64,000 nucleotides of DNA, taken from Polaromonas sp. (lineage in GTDB: Bacteria > Pseudomonadota > Gammaproteobacteria > Burkholderiales > Burkholderiaceae_C). The DNA is taken from the NCBI RefSeq assembly GCF_030689685.1, contig NZ_JAUYEY010000006.1:62001-126000 (forward strand). Direction: 5' to 3'. Position numbers and translations under genes: made by a program. Position 1 is the first letter of the stretch. Each line of letters begins with the position of its first letter. Below the pieces are notes generated by a model, which saw only the letters and a list, made by a program, of their open reading frames with translations, was not told the DNA's origin and searched no databases. This document shows positions 52,729-61,569 of the stretch, one piece after another.

Positions 52729-54165
52729 ATGAGTGCAGTACTGCAAAACTTGGTCAACCAGCCCTACAGGCACGGCTTCGTCACCGACATCGAATCGGAG
52801 GTCGCGCCCAAGGGTCTCAATGAAGACATCATTCGCATGATTTCGAGCAAGAAAAAAGAGCCCGGGTGGCTGCTCGACTTTCGCCTCAAATCCTACCAGG
52901 CATGGCTCAAGATGACCGAGCCCGAGTGGCAAAACTGTCATCACCCGAAGATCGATTATCAGGCGATCAGCTACTACGCCGCACCCAAGATCAAAGCCAA
53001 GTTAAACAGTATCGATGAGGTCGATCCCGAGTTGCTGCGTACCTTCGAGAAGCTGGGTGTGCCGCTGCATGAGCGCATGGCGCTGGCGGGCGTTGCGGTC
53101 GATGTGATTTTTGACAGTGTCTCGGTCGCCACCACCTACAAACACAAGCTGGCCGAAGTCGGCGTCATTTTCTGCTCCATGTCGGAAGCGGTGCTGGAGC
53201 ATCCCGAGCTGGTGCAGAAGTATCTTGGCACCGTGGTTCCCACTGGCGACAACTTTTACGCGGCGCTCAATTCGGCGGTATTTACCGACGGCTCGTTCTG
53301 TTTTATTCCCAAGGGTGTCAAGTGCCCGATGGATTTGTCGACCTACTTCCGTATCAATACCGAGGAGTCGGGGCAATTCGAACGCACGCTGATCATCGCC
53401 GAGGAGGGGGCGTCCGTGTCTTATCTGGAAGGTTGTACCGCGCCGGCGTTCAGCACCAATCAGTTGCATGCGGCGGTGGTCGAACTGGTCGCGCTTGACA
53501 ATGCCGACATCAAATATTCAACGGTACAGAACTGGTATGCGGGTGATGAAAACGGTGTCGGCGGCATTTACAACTTTGTCACCAAGCGGGGGCTGGCCAA
53601 AGGTGTCAACGCGCGTATTTCGTGGACCCAGGTCGAGACCGGTGCAGCGATCACCTGGAAGTATCCCTCGGTGGTCTTGCTGGGTGACAACTCGGTTGGT
53701 GAGTTCTATTCGGTCGCGGTCACCAACAACTACCAGCAAGCCGACACCGGCACCAAGATGATCCACATTGGAAAAAATACGCGCAGCACGATTGTCAGCA
53801 AAGGCATTTCCGCCGGCAAGTCGAACAACAGCTACCGGGGGCTGGTCAAAATTGCAGCCAGTGCCACCGCTGCGCGCAATTACTCACAGTGCGACTCGAT
53901 GCTGATTGGCGAAGAGTGCGGCGCCAATACCTTCCCTTATATCCAGGTCCTCAACAACAGCGCCCAGGTTGAGCACGAGGCGTCAACCTCGAAGATCGGT
54001 GAAGACCAGATGTTTTACTTTGCCCAGCGCGGCGTCGATGCCGAGGCAGCGGTGTCGATGATCATCAACGGCTTCTGCAAAGACGTATTTCAACAATTAC
54101 CTCTGGAGTTTGCAGTCGAGGCGACCAATCTCCTGAGCTTCAAACTGGAAGGAAGTGTCGGATGA
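52729..54165 (+). CDS. sufB: Fe-S cluster scaffold complex subunit SufB
   Basis: A 478-residue scaffold subunit that with SufC and SufD builds clusters. It has [20 protein letters not shown], the beta-helix core, and the C-terminal [20 protein letters not shown] segment with the conserved Glu and His residues. The ATG follows CAGAGGTAAGTTCA. The 73 bp after sufA contain nothing else. SufB and SufC overlap by 4 nt. Confidence 0.97.
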   Translation: MSAVLQNLVNQPYRHGFVTDIESEVAPKGLNEDIIRMISSKKKEPGWLLDFRLKSYQAWLKMTEPEWQNCHHPKIDYQAISYYAAPKIKAKLNSIDEVDPELLRTFEKLGVPLHERMALAGVAVDVIFDSVSVATTYKHKLAEVGVIFCSMSEAVLEHPELVQKYLGTVVPTGDNFYAALNSAVFTDGSFCFIPKGVKCPMDLSTYFRINTEESGQFERTLIIAEEGASVSYLEGCTAPAFSTNQLHAAVVELVALDNADIKYSTVQNWYAGDENGVGGIYNFVTKRGLAKGVNARISWTQVETGAAITWKYPSVVLLGDNSVGEFYSVAVTNNYQQADTGTKMIHIGKNTRSTIVSKGISAGKSNNSYRGLVKIAASATAARNYSQCDSMLIGEECGANTFPYIQVLNNSAQVEHEASTSKIGEDQMFYFAQRGVDAEAAVSMIINGFCKDVFQQLPLEFAVEATNLLSFKLEGSVG

Positions 54166-54956
54166 TTTACCCGAACAGCAAAGTATTACTCGAAGTGCGT
54201 GGACTGTGCGCGAGCGTCAATGGCGTCGAAATTCTGAAGGACCTTGACTTCACGGTCAGGAGCGGTGAAGTTCACGCCATCATGGGCCAAAACGGTTCGG
54301 GCAAGAGCACCTTCGCCAAGGTACTCGCGGGCCACCCTGCCTATGAAGTGACCAGTGGCAGCGTGCTGTTCGAAGGCCAGAACCTGTTGGCGCTGAAACC
54401 CGAAGAACGTGCGCGAGCCGGCTTTTTTCTGGCCTTTCAGTATCCAATCGAGGTGCCCGGCGTCGGTAACGGCCAGTTCCTGCGCCTCACCTACAACACG
54501 CTTCAAAAACAGCGTGGCAAGGAAGAACTCGACCCGCTTGAGTTTGACGACTTCGTGCGCGAAAAGATGAAGCTGCTGGAAATGAATCCCGATTTTCTGG
54601 ACCGCAGCGTCAATGAAGGTTTCTCCGGTGGCGAGAAGAAGCGCAACGAAATACTGCAGATGGCACTGCTCGAGCCCCGTCTGGCCATCCTTGATGAGAC
54701 CGATTCCGGCCTTGACATCGACGCGCTGAGGGTCGTCGCCCACGGTGTGAATCAGCTCACCACCCAAGACAATGCGATGGTGATGGTGACGCATTATCAG
54801 CGTCTGTTGAACTATATCGTGCCCGATTACGTGCACGTGATGGATGGCGGCCGCATCATCAAGACCGGCGGCAAGGCGCTGGCACTGGAGCTTGAGACGC
54901 GCGGCTACGAGTGGGTCAGCGCCGAGTACCAGTCCGCGGCGAGTGTGCCCGCATGA
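54162..54956 (+). CDS. sufC: Fe-S assembly ATPase SufC
   Basis: A 264-residue ABC-type ATPase driving the SufBCD complex. Walker A is [10 protein letters not shown] (42-50), the signature is [16 protein letters not shown] and Walker B with ATPase residues is [23 protein letters not shown] is the switch histidine. The start overlaps the sufB stop (ATGA). Typical length is about 250 residues. Confidence 0.97.
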   Translation: MIYPNSKVLLEVRGLCASVNGVEILKDLDFTVRSGEVHAIMGQNGSGKSTFAKVLAGHPAYEVTSGSVLFEGQNLLALKPEERARAGFFLAFQYPIEVPGVGNGQFLRLTYNTLQKQRGKEELDPLEFDDFVREKMKLLEMNPDFLDRSVNEGFSGGEKKRNEILQMALLEPRLAILDETDSGLDIDALRVVAHGVNQLTTQDNAMVMVTHYQRLLNYIVPDYVHVMDGGRIIKTGGKALALELETRGYEWVSAEYQSAASVPA

Positions 54957-56314
54957 TTGATGCCACCGCACCGACGCCGGCGCCGGCGTCGTCACTTATC
55001 GGGCCTTATCTCGAAAGCCTGTTGGCAGGACAGCCGCAACTGGAGGCAAGCCCCTTGGCGTGGCTCAAGGCGCTGCGCGCGGAGGCGGTTGAGCGCGTGG
55101 GCGTGTTGAAACTTCCCACCACGCGAGACGAGGAGTGGCGTTTTACCGATATTTCCCTTCTCAGCAAAATGTCGTTTGCGTCAGCGCTCAGTGCCACTTG
55201 TCTGGAAGCGGCAGATGCCGCCCCCTTTTATATCGAAGAAGCAAGCACCCGACTGGTGTTTGTGGATGGTATCTATGCGCCGGAGTTGTCCAGTCCCAAT
55301 GCAGGTAGTGCTAGCCACAGCGGCGTGGTGGTGTCCAACCTGACGGCCGCGATGACTGCGCACGCAGCGGCGATAGAGCCTCATCTGGGCCGCCACACAG
55401 CATTCAAAAACGACGTATTCGCCGCGCAAAATACCGCATTTCTGCACGATGCCGCCGTGGTCATCGTGCCGCGTGACGTAGCGGTGGCAGCGCCAGTCCA
55501 TTTGCTGTTTATTGCGACCCAAAAAGATGTTGTGAGTACCCCGCGCTGTCTGGTGCTTGCCGAGGCTGGCAGCGCCGTGACCGTGATCGAAGATTACGTC
55601 GTGTTGTACCAACTGGGCTGGCAGGAAGAAGCCCATTTCACCAACGCCGTTACCGAGGTCGTGCTGGCAGACAATGCGCATGTGACGCACATCCGGGTTC
55701 AGCGCGAAGGCAGTAAAGCGTTTCATATTGCCAACTGCGCGGTGTCGCTTGGGCGCGCCAGCAACTACCAGTCGGTCAGTGTCGCGCTGGGTGCGCGCAT
55801 TTCTCGCTACAACCTGAACGTGCTGCAAACAGCCGAGGGCGCCACCTGTGCGCTTGACGGCCTGGCGCTGATCTCTGGCAGGCAGTTGGCCGACACCCAT
55901 AGCTGTATGGACCATGCTCATGCCAACGGCAGCAGCCGCCAACTGCACAAATGCATCGTCGGCGGCAACGCACATGCCGTCTTCAACGGCAAGGTCATGG
56001 TGCGCGAAGGCGCGCAGCGTACCGACGCCCAGCAGACCAACCGCAACCTGCTCTTGACCGCCAAGGCGCACATCGATACCAAGCCGCAACTGGAGATTTT
56101 TGCCTCCGACGTCAAGTGCACGCACGGCGCAACCGTTGGCCAGCTCGACAGCGAAGAGGTGTTTTATCTGCAAAGCCGCGGGCTGACCGAGGCGGCGGCC
56201 CGAAACCTGCTGACCTATGCGTTCGGTGCCGAGATCATCGACCGCATTCCGATCGCATCGCTCAAGCGGCAACTCGAGCAGACGGTGCTCGAACAAACAA
56301 CAAGTCTGCCATGA
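54953..56314 (+). CDS. sufD: Fe-S assembly scaffold subunit SufD
   Basis: A 453-residue beta-helix partner of SufB. The ATG at 54953 overlaps the sufC stop and gives [33 protein letters not shown] is the usual N-terminal segment, and KCTHGATVGQLDSEEVFYLQ with SRGLTEAAARNLLTYAFGAE the usual C-terminal one. The central part is more divergent than SufB, as normal. SufD helps iron entry. Confidence 0.95.
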   Translation: MIDATAPTPAPASSLIGPYLESLLAGQPQLEASPLAWLKALRAEAVERVGVLKLPTTRDEEWRFTDISLLSKMSFASALSATCLEAADAAPFYIEEASTRLVFVDGIYAPELSSPNAGSASHSGVVVSNLTAAMTAHAAAIEPHLGRHTAFKNDVFAAQNTAFLHDAAVVIVPRDVAVAAPVHLLFIATQKDVVSTPRCLVLAEAGSAVTVIEDYVVLYQLGWQEEAHFTNAVTEVVLADNAHVTHIRVQREGSKAFHIANCAVSLGRASNYQSVSVALGARISRYNLNVLQTAEGATCALDGLALISGRQLADTHSCMDHAHANGSSRQLHKCIVGGNAHAVFNGKVMVREGAQRTDAQQTNRNLLLTAKAHIDTKPQLEIFASDVKCTHGATVGQLDSEEVFYLQSRGLTEAAARNLLTYAFGAEIIDRIPIASLKRQLEQTVLEQTTSLP

Positions 56315-57570
56315 ACGCCCTGCAAGCGGTACGCAAAGCACCAGCGGCGCCAGGCCTGGACGTCGAGCGGATTCGCGCCGATTTTCCGATCCTTAAATTG
56401 CAGGTCAACGGCAAGCCGCTGGTCTACCTCGACAATGCGGCGTCGAGCCAGATGCCGCAGCAGGTCATTGATCGGCTGGTGCGGTATCAGGCCACGCAGC
56501 ACGCCAATATCAATCGTGCGGTGCATAGCCTGTCGGAGATCGCGACCAACGAGTATGAGCAGGCGCGGCGCAAGCTGCAGCATTTCATCCATGCGCGGGA
56601 AGAGCGCGAAGTGATCTTCACCAGCGGTACCACCGATGCCATCAATCTGGTGATGCACGGCTACGGCCGCAAGTTCATCGGGCCTGGCGACGAAATTATC
56701 CTGACCACGATGGAGCACCATTCCAACATCGTGCCGTGGCAGATGCTGGCCGAGGAAAAGGGCGCAACGATTCGTGTGGTGCCGATCAACGACGCTGGTG
56801 AGCTGGTGATTGAGGACTACGAGAAGTTGTTCAACAAGCGCACCAAGTTCGTCGGCGTGATGCAGGTCTCGAACGCGCTGGGCACGATCAACCCGATCAA
56901 GCAGATGATCGCCTTTGCCCATGCGCGCGGCGTGCCGGTGCTGGTCGATGGCGCGCAGGCCGTGCCGCACATGCAGGTCGATGTGCAGGATCTCGACTGC
57001 GACTTTTACGCATTTTCGGGTCACAAGCTGTGTGGCCCGACCGGCATCGGAATCCTCTACGGCAAGGCGGCGCTGCTGGAGCGGATGCAGCCCTTCAAGG
57101 GCGGTGGCGACATGATCATGTCGGTGACGTTCGAGAAAACCACCTACAACACGATCCCGCATAAATTCGAGGCCGGAACACCCCCTATTGCGGCGGCCAT
57201 CGGACTGGCCGCCGCAGTGGATTATTTGTCGGCCATCGGCATGGACGCCATTGCTGACCACGAACTCGACCTGCTCAATTACGCGACCGAACAGATGAAC
57301 CGGATGCCGGGCGTGCGCATTATCGGCACCGCCCGCGACAAGGCCTCGGTCATATCGTTCGCAGTTGACGGCGTGCATCCGCACGACATCGGCACCCTGC
57401 TCAATCAGGAGGGCGTCGCAGTGCGCACCGGACATCATTGCGCGCAGCCGGTGATGCAGCGCTTCAAGGTGCCTGCCACCTCGCGCGCCTCGTTTGCGTT
57501 TTACAACACCTTTGCCGAAGTCGACGCCCTGATCGCCGGCATTCGCAGTGTGCAGAAAGTGTTTTCATAA
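56311..57570 (+). CDS. sufS: Cysteine desulfurase SufS
   Basis: A 419-residue PLP enzyme of the SufS class giving sulfane sulfur for clusters. The PLP lysine is in YAFSGHKLCGPTGIGILYGK, the nearby histidine in TTMEHHSNIVPWQ, and the active cysteine in RTGHHCAQPVMQRF. VYLDNAASSQMPQQVIDRLV is the typical lead. The start overlaps the sufD stop. SufS normally needs SufE or SufU as an acceptor; here sufU follows, with a 1-bp overlap. Confidence 0.96.
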   Translation: MNALQAVRKAPAAPGLDVERIRADFPILKLQVNGKPLVYLDNAASSQMPQQVIDRLVRYQATQHANINRAVHSLSEIATNEYEQARRKLQHFIHAREEREVIFTSGTTDAINLVMHGYGRKFIGPGDEIILTTMEHHSNIVPWQMLAEEKGATIRVVPINDAGELVIEDYEKLFNKRTKFVGVMQVSNALGTINPIKQMIAFAHARGVPVLVDGAQAVPHMQVDVQDLDCDFYAFSGHKLCGPTGIGILYGKAALLERMQPFKGGGDMIMSVTFEKTTYNTIPHKFEAGTPPIAAAIGLAAAVDYLSAIGMDAIADHELDLLNYATEQMNRMPGVRIIGTARDKASVISFAVDGVHPHDIGTLLNQEGVAVRTGHHCAQPVMQRFKVPATSRASFAFYNTFAEVDALIAGIRSVQKVFS

Positions 57571-58055
57571 TGGCCGACCCCAGAGCTTTGTATCAAGAGG
57601 TCATCCTCGACCACAACAAGAAGCCGCGCAATTACGGCACGCTCGCGCACGCCAGTCACCAGGCGGCGGGCCACAACCCGCTGTGCGGCGACCAGATCGA
57701 CGTGGCACTCCATCTCAGTGACAAATGCATCGACTGCATCGCGTTTCAAGGTGCATCGTGCGCGATCTGCAAGGCGTCGGCGTCGATGATGACGGTGGCT
57801 GTCAAGGGCAAGACCCGGGCCGAGGCAGAAACACTGATTCACGAATTTACCGCTATGTCGACCGGCAAACTTGATCTGAGCGGCGATCATCACATCGGGC
57901 GGCTGGTGGTGTTTGCCGGCATAGCCGACTTGCCGGTGCGCGTCAAATGCGCGATTTTGCCGTGGCACACGCTGCACGCCGCATTAAACGCCGTTGAGAG
58001 CACATCGACCGAGGCGGAACTTGATCCGATGCACGTGACGATCGGTAATGCATGA
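57570..58055 (+). CDS. sufU: SufU-type sulfur acceptor / NifU-like scaffold
   Basis: A 161-residue IscU-like protein of the SufU class: cysteines in HNPLCGDQIDV, AFQGASCAICKASASMM and VRVKCAILPWHTLHAAL, with the aspartate of CGDQ completing the zinc or cluster site. The extra residues before the second cysteine distinguish SufU from IscU. In Bacillus SufU takes sulfur from SufS, a plausible job here because no sufE is present. The TAATG overlap couples it to sufS. The 102-bp gap to grxD shows nothing. Confidence 0.93.
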   Translation: MADPRALYQEVILDHNKKPRNYGTLAHASHQAAGHNPLCGDQIDVALHLSDKCIDCIAFQGASCAICKASASMMTVAVKGKTRAEAETLIHEFTAMSTGKLDLSGDHHIGRLVVFAGIADLPVRVKCAILPWHTLHAALNAVESTSTEAELDPMHVTIGNA

Positions 58056-58157
58056 AGATGAAAATAATTTCCCCTCATGGCGTACACAGCGCTTCACGCC
58101 GGACGCCTGGCTAATTCACCCGTAAAGACGGCAACTAAACAACTTTGGAGAATGAAC

Positions 58158-58478
58158 ATGACGGATGCGCAGACCAGAATCAACCAGCAAGTGACGACCA
58201 ACCCGGTCGTGCTTTACATGAAGGGCACGCCGCAGTTCCCGCAGTGTGGCTTCTCGGGCTCGGCGATCCAGATGCTGAGGGCCTGCGGCGGACCGAGCCT
58301 CTTCACGGTAGACGTGCTGGCCGACCCGGAAATCCGGGATGGCATCAAGTCCTACGGCAACTGGCCGACCATTCCGCAGCTTTATATCAAGGGCGAATTT
58401 GTGGGTGGTTCGGACATCATGCGCGAGATGTTCGAGCAAGGTGAACTGCAACAATTGCTGCAGGCAGCAGAGGGATAA
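58158..58478 (+). CDS. grxD: Monothiol glutaredoxin (Grx4/GLRX5 type)
   Basis: A 106-residue CGFS glutaredoxin carrying a [2Fe-2S] cluster with glutathione. The active site is GTPQFPQCGFSGSAIQML; the thioredoxin fold ends with SYGNWPTIPQLYIKGEFVGG and DIMREMF. The ATG at 58158 is 7 nt after TTTGGAG; an ATG two codons earlier is too close to that site. Its partner BolA protein is encoded at 60016. In eukaryotes the homologue GLRX5 moves clusters out of the scaffold. Confidence 0.94.
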   Translation: MTDAQTRINQQVTTNPVVLYMKGTPQFPQCGFSGSAIQMLRACGGPSLFTVDVLADPEIRDGIKSYGNWPTIPQLYIKGEFVGGSDIMREMFEQGELQQLLQAAEG

Positions 58479-58494
58479 GTTTGAGGAAATCAAC

Positions 58495-59055
58495 ATGCCA
58501 AAAATTGCTGACATCGAAGATACCCCCAACCCGAATGCGGTGAAGTTCACGCTTCATGAGCCTCTGACCTGGGGCATTTCGCATTCCTACGAGAACGCAA
58601 TCCAGGCCCAGGACGATGCGCTCGCCTCCACGCTGTTCGACATTGAGCATGTCAGCAATGTGTTTTACGTGGATCGCTGGCTCACCGTGACGCAGGATGG
58701 CGGCGCCGACTGGCCGGAGCTGGTGCGCCTGATTGCCGTGCCATTGCGCGCCGCACCGGCGGCGGCCGCGCAGTCCGCCGCTTCAGTTTTCGCAGCGCGC
58801 ACGGCAATTGCCGACCTTGATGTCGAAGATCAGGAGCGGCTTGAGCATATCAACGTGCTACTGGATGCCCAGATACGCCCCTATCTGAAAAGCGATGGCG
58901 GCGATCTGCATGTGGTTGGTCTGGCCGGCAACCAACTCAGCGTGCACTACCAGGGCGCATGCGGCACCTGTCCAAGCTCGATATCCGGCACGCTCAAAGG
59001 CATCGAGAACCTGGTTCGAACCATAGAGCCGGACATCGAAGTCGTGGCTGTTTAG
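58495..59055 (+). CDS. Nfu-type Fe-S carrier (first copy)
   Basis: A 186-residue protein with an N-terminal Nfu_N domain (IEDTPNPNAVKFTLHEPLTW and following) and a C-terminal NifU-like domain with QIRPYLKSDGGDLHVVGLAG and QGACGTCPSSISGTLKGIEN; the CxxC binds a bridging [4Fe-4S]. This is the arrangement of mitochondrial NFU1 rather than Azotobacter NifU. The start has TTGAGGAAATCAAC and lies 16 bp after grxD. Nfu proteins supply clusters to lipoyl synthase and aconitase. Confidence 0.93.
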   Translation: MPKIADIEDTPNPNAVKFTLHEPLTWGISHSYENAIQAQDDALASTLFDIEHVSNVFYVDRWLTVTQDGGADWPELVRLIAVPLRAAPAAAAQSAASVFAARTAIADLDVEDQERLEHINVLLDAQIRPYLKSDGGDLHVVGLAGNQLSVHYQGACGTCPSSISGTLKGIENLVRTIEPDIEVVAV

Positions 59056-59105
59056 ATTAGCAATCGCTGTTCTATCCCACGGCTACTTTCCCACGCTTAG
59101 TTGGG

Positions 59106-59272
59106 CTAGTACTGCAACCCGAAAATATCCAAACATGAAAGCGCGTCTTCGCACCCATGGCGGCGTTGCAACTCTTGCGAAGGCGGCCAGCCTTCGCTGC
59201 GGCTTGCGCCTTGCCCTGGGCACGAAGCCATCACTTTCATTATGTTTCGCTACTTCCGGGTTGCAGTACTAG
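59106..59272. mobile_element. MITE-like element with ~38-bp terminal inverted repeats
   Basis: The left end CTAGTACTGCAACCCG is the exact reverse complement of the right end CGGGTTGCAGTACTAG. Beyond it the ends remain similar for about 38 bp (AAACATGAAAG on the left pairs with CTTTCATTATGTTT on the right). Inside is a GCGAAGGC/GCCTTCGC hairpin. It encodes no transposase. It sits between the first nfu gene and folE and fills most of that 257-bp gap. Confidence 0.8.
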
Positions 59273-59312
59273 TGCCCGACTGGCTAAAAACTTGAAAAGA
59301 CTAAAAAATCGC

Positions 59313-59954
59313 ATGAGTCAAAATTTCACGGCGCGAGCCATCGAAGAATCTGTTTTACAGGCACCGTCCCCGACAGAAAAAGCACAGAGGCTAGAACAAG
59401 GGTTTACCGAGCAGGACTGGCGCCGACTCCTGATCAGCTTGGGGGAGAATCCCGATAGAGCGGGCCTGGTAGAAACACCGTCCCGCGTTGCAAAAGCCTG
59501 GAAGCACTGGACTTCCGGCTACGCCAAAGACCCGGCTGAATGTCTCAAAGTATTTGAAGACGGCGCGCAGGAGTACAACGAACTCATCGTGCTACGCGGC
59601 ATCCCTGTGTACAGCCATTGCGAGCACCATCTAGCGCCATTCTTTGGCAGTGCCACGATCGGCTATGTACCCAACGGAAAAATAGTAGGCTTGTCAAAGC
59701 TGACGCACCTGGTCGATTGCTTTGTCCATCGATTGCAAGTGCAAGAGCGACTCACCATCCAGATTGCCACTGCCCTGATGACGCACCTGGAACCGCAAGC
59801 CGTTGGCGTAGTCATTCGCTGTCGCCACCTGTGCATAGAAAGTCGCGGCATTCGCACCCAGGGAGAAGAAACCGTCACCTCATCCATGCTCGGCACATTG
59901 CAATCCAACCACGCATTGCGCGCGGAATTTTTCGCTGTTGAGCGTAAAGCGTAA
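59313..59954 (+). CDS. folE: GTP cyclohydrolase I (FolE)
   Basis: A 213-residue type IA enzyme making dihydroneopterin triphosphate, the start of folate and queuosine-precursor synthesis. The zinc and active-site segments are PVYSHCEHHLAPFFGSATIG, GLSKLTHLVDCFVHRLQVQE and VVIRCRHLCIESRGIRTQGE. The MITE-like element precedes it, and the ribosome site before the ATG at 59313 is weak, so the start is less certain than the family. It is an odd member of an iron-sulfur cluster. Confidence 0.92.
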   Translation: MSQNFTARAIEESVLQAPSPTEKAQRLEQGFTEQDWRRLLISLGENPDRAGLVETPSRVAKAWKHWTSGYAKDPAECLKVFEDGAQEYNELIVLRGIPVYSHCEHHLAPFFGSATIGYVPNGKIVGLSKLTHLVDCFVHRLQVQERLTIQIATALMTHLEPQAVGVVIRCRHLCIESRGIRTQGEETVTSSMLGTLQSNHALRAEFFAVERKA

Positions 59955-60015
59955 TTTTGTTTCTGTAAAAGGCGGCATCGAATCCCCCTGCCGCGCTACC
60001 AATAAGGAGAGTCAC

Positions 60016-60273
60016 ATGTCATCCCATCCAACTGAGTTCCAAGGTTCCGTCATCGATGCCCTGCGCGAGGCCATCGAGCGCCAGGTTCCTGATTCACGGG
60101 CCGAAGTAAACGGCGGCGGCGGCCATTACACCATCGAGGTCACGTCGCCCGCGTTCGCCGGCAAGAACATGCTGCAGAGCCAGCGCTTGGTGTACAGCGC
60201 TATCACCGATTTAATGAAAGGGGACATGGCGCCGGTGCATGCCGTCGACAGTCTGAAGACCCGGACACCCTGA
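60016..60273 (+). CDS. BolA-family protein
   Basis: An 85-residue BolA/IbaG-type protein. The fold shows VIDALREAIERQVPDSRAEV, a glycine-rich GGGGHYTIEVTSPAFAGKNM and LQSQRLVYSAITDLMKGDMA with the histidine of HAVDSL. TAAGGAGAGTCAC gives a strong ribosome site. BolA proteins bind monothiol glutaredoxin and help cluster trafficking. This form lacks the cysteine that E. coli BolA has in its loop and is closer to BOLA3/IbaG types. Confidence 0.9.
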   Translation: MSSHPTEFQGSVIDALREAIERQVPDSRAEVNGGGGHYTIEVTSPAFAGKNMLQSQRLVYSAITDLMKGDMAPVHAVDSLKTRTP

Positions 60274-60318
60274 GCAAAGATAGCCTGGAGAATCATTGAA
60301 GAGACAAGGAACTTAGCC

Positions 60319-61569
60319 ATGCAGACCACTGAGCACGACCCACAGCAGCACGCGCCTGACGCGTTATCCCAGCCGCCCGTCGGCCCCGAGAAGCTGCCCG
60401 GAATCCGTCACATCATCGCCGTCGGCAGCGGCAAAGGCGGCGTCGGAAAATCCACGGTGAGCGTCAATCTGGCGCTCGCGCTGCAGCAGCTCGGGGCGAG
60501 TGTCGGGATAGTAGACGCCGACATTCTTGGCCCCAGCATCCCCGGCATGCTTGGCATTCCGACGGGTGAGCCGCCAGCGATGACCCCGGAGGGCAGGATG
60601 ATCCCGGCGGAGCGGCACGGCCTCAAGGTGGTGTCTATGGGCATGCTCACCGGCGACGACAAACCGGCCGTCTTGCGCGGGCCGATGGTGGGCAAATACC
60701 TGAAGATGTTCGTCGGCGGCGTGCAATGTGGAGCGCTGGACTATCTGATCCTCGACCTTCCGCCAGGCACCGGCGACACCCAGTTGACGCTGGCGCAGAG
60801 CATGCCGCTGTCGGGCGTGGTGATCGTGACGACACCCCAGGCCGTGAGCCTCAAGATCGCCCGCCGCGGCTTGCGGATGTTTGAGAAAGTGCAGGTCCCG
60901 ATTCTCGGGATCGTCGAGAACATGCGTACCTTCACCTGCCCCCACTGCGGCGAGAGCACGGATATCTTCCGTCACGGTGGCGGCGAGCAGATGAGCCAGG
61001 AGCTCGGCGTCCCGTTCCTCGGCGCCCTGCCTCTCGATGCCGATGTCGTCACCTGCGGTGATGAGGGCAGGCCCATCGTGGTGGACCAGCCGACGTCGGT
61101 CAGCTCTCTGGTGTATGCCGCCATCGCCGCAGCGCTGGTGGAGCAGCTCCACGCGGCGGTCGCGACGCTGAAGCCCTTTGTCTGGAAGTGGGACAGCAAC
61201 GATGGTGCACCGGCCTGGCTGGAAGACGCGGTGCGGCCCTCCGGAGCGCGCAACACGCCCATCGGACTCCTGCGCCGCGATCCGCGTACCTTGTCCATCT
61301 TGTGGGAGGACGGTCATCGCGACGACTTCGACGTTCGCGACCTGCGCCTGGCGTGTCATTGCGCCCTGTGCGTCGAGGAGATGAGCGGACGCAAGCTGCT
61401 CGATCCCAAGACGGTGCGCGCTGATGTGAGCCCGCGCCAGATCGTGAGCGTAGGCAACTACGCGATCGGGTTCGATTGGAACGATGGTCATAACAGCGGT
61501 ATCCATTCTTTCAACGACCTGCGCGCCATGGGCGAGCGCGCTGCGGCGAAGAGCGTCGAAAATGTCTGA
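60319..61569 (+). CDS. mrp: Mrp/ApbC-type Fe-S carrier ATPase fused to a DUF971 domain
   Basis: A 416-residue protein. The first about 290 residues are a P-loop ATPase of the Mrp/NBP35 type: Walker A GSGKGGVGKST (36-46), DADILGPSIPGMLG, LILDLPPGTGDTQLTLAQSM and the cluster-bridging TCPHCGES. It lacks the N-terminal MIP18 domain common in bacterial Mrp. Residues about 318-405 form a DUF971 (gamma-butyrobetaine-hydroxylase-like N-terminal) domain with LWEDGHRDDFDVRDLRLACH and CALCVEEMSGRKLL. Its mitochondrial homologue is IND1. The ATG overlaps nothing; the second nfu gene overlaps the 3' end by 8 nt. Confidence 0.93.
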   Translation: MQTTEHDPQQHAPDALSQPPVGPEKLPGIRHIIAVGSGKGGVGKSTVSVNLALALQQLGASVGIVDADILGPSIPGMLGIPTGEPPAMTPEGRMIPAERHGLKVVSMGMLTGDDKPAVLRGPMVGKYLKMFVGGVQCGALDYLILDLPPGTGDTQLTLAQSMPLSGVVIVTTPQAVSLKIARRGLRMFEKVQVPILGIVENMRTFTCPHCGESTDIFRHGGGEQMSQELGVPFLGALPLDADVVTCGDEGRPIVVDQPTSVSSLVYAAIAAALVEQLHAAVATLKPFVWKWDSNDGAPAWLEDAVRPSGARNTPIGLLRRDPRTLSILWEDGHRDDFDVRDLRLACHCALCVEEMSGRKLLDPKTVRADVSPRQIVSVGNYAIGFDWNDGHNSGIHSFNDLRAMGERAAAKSVENV

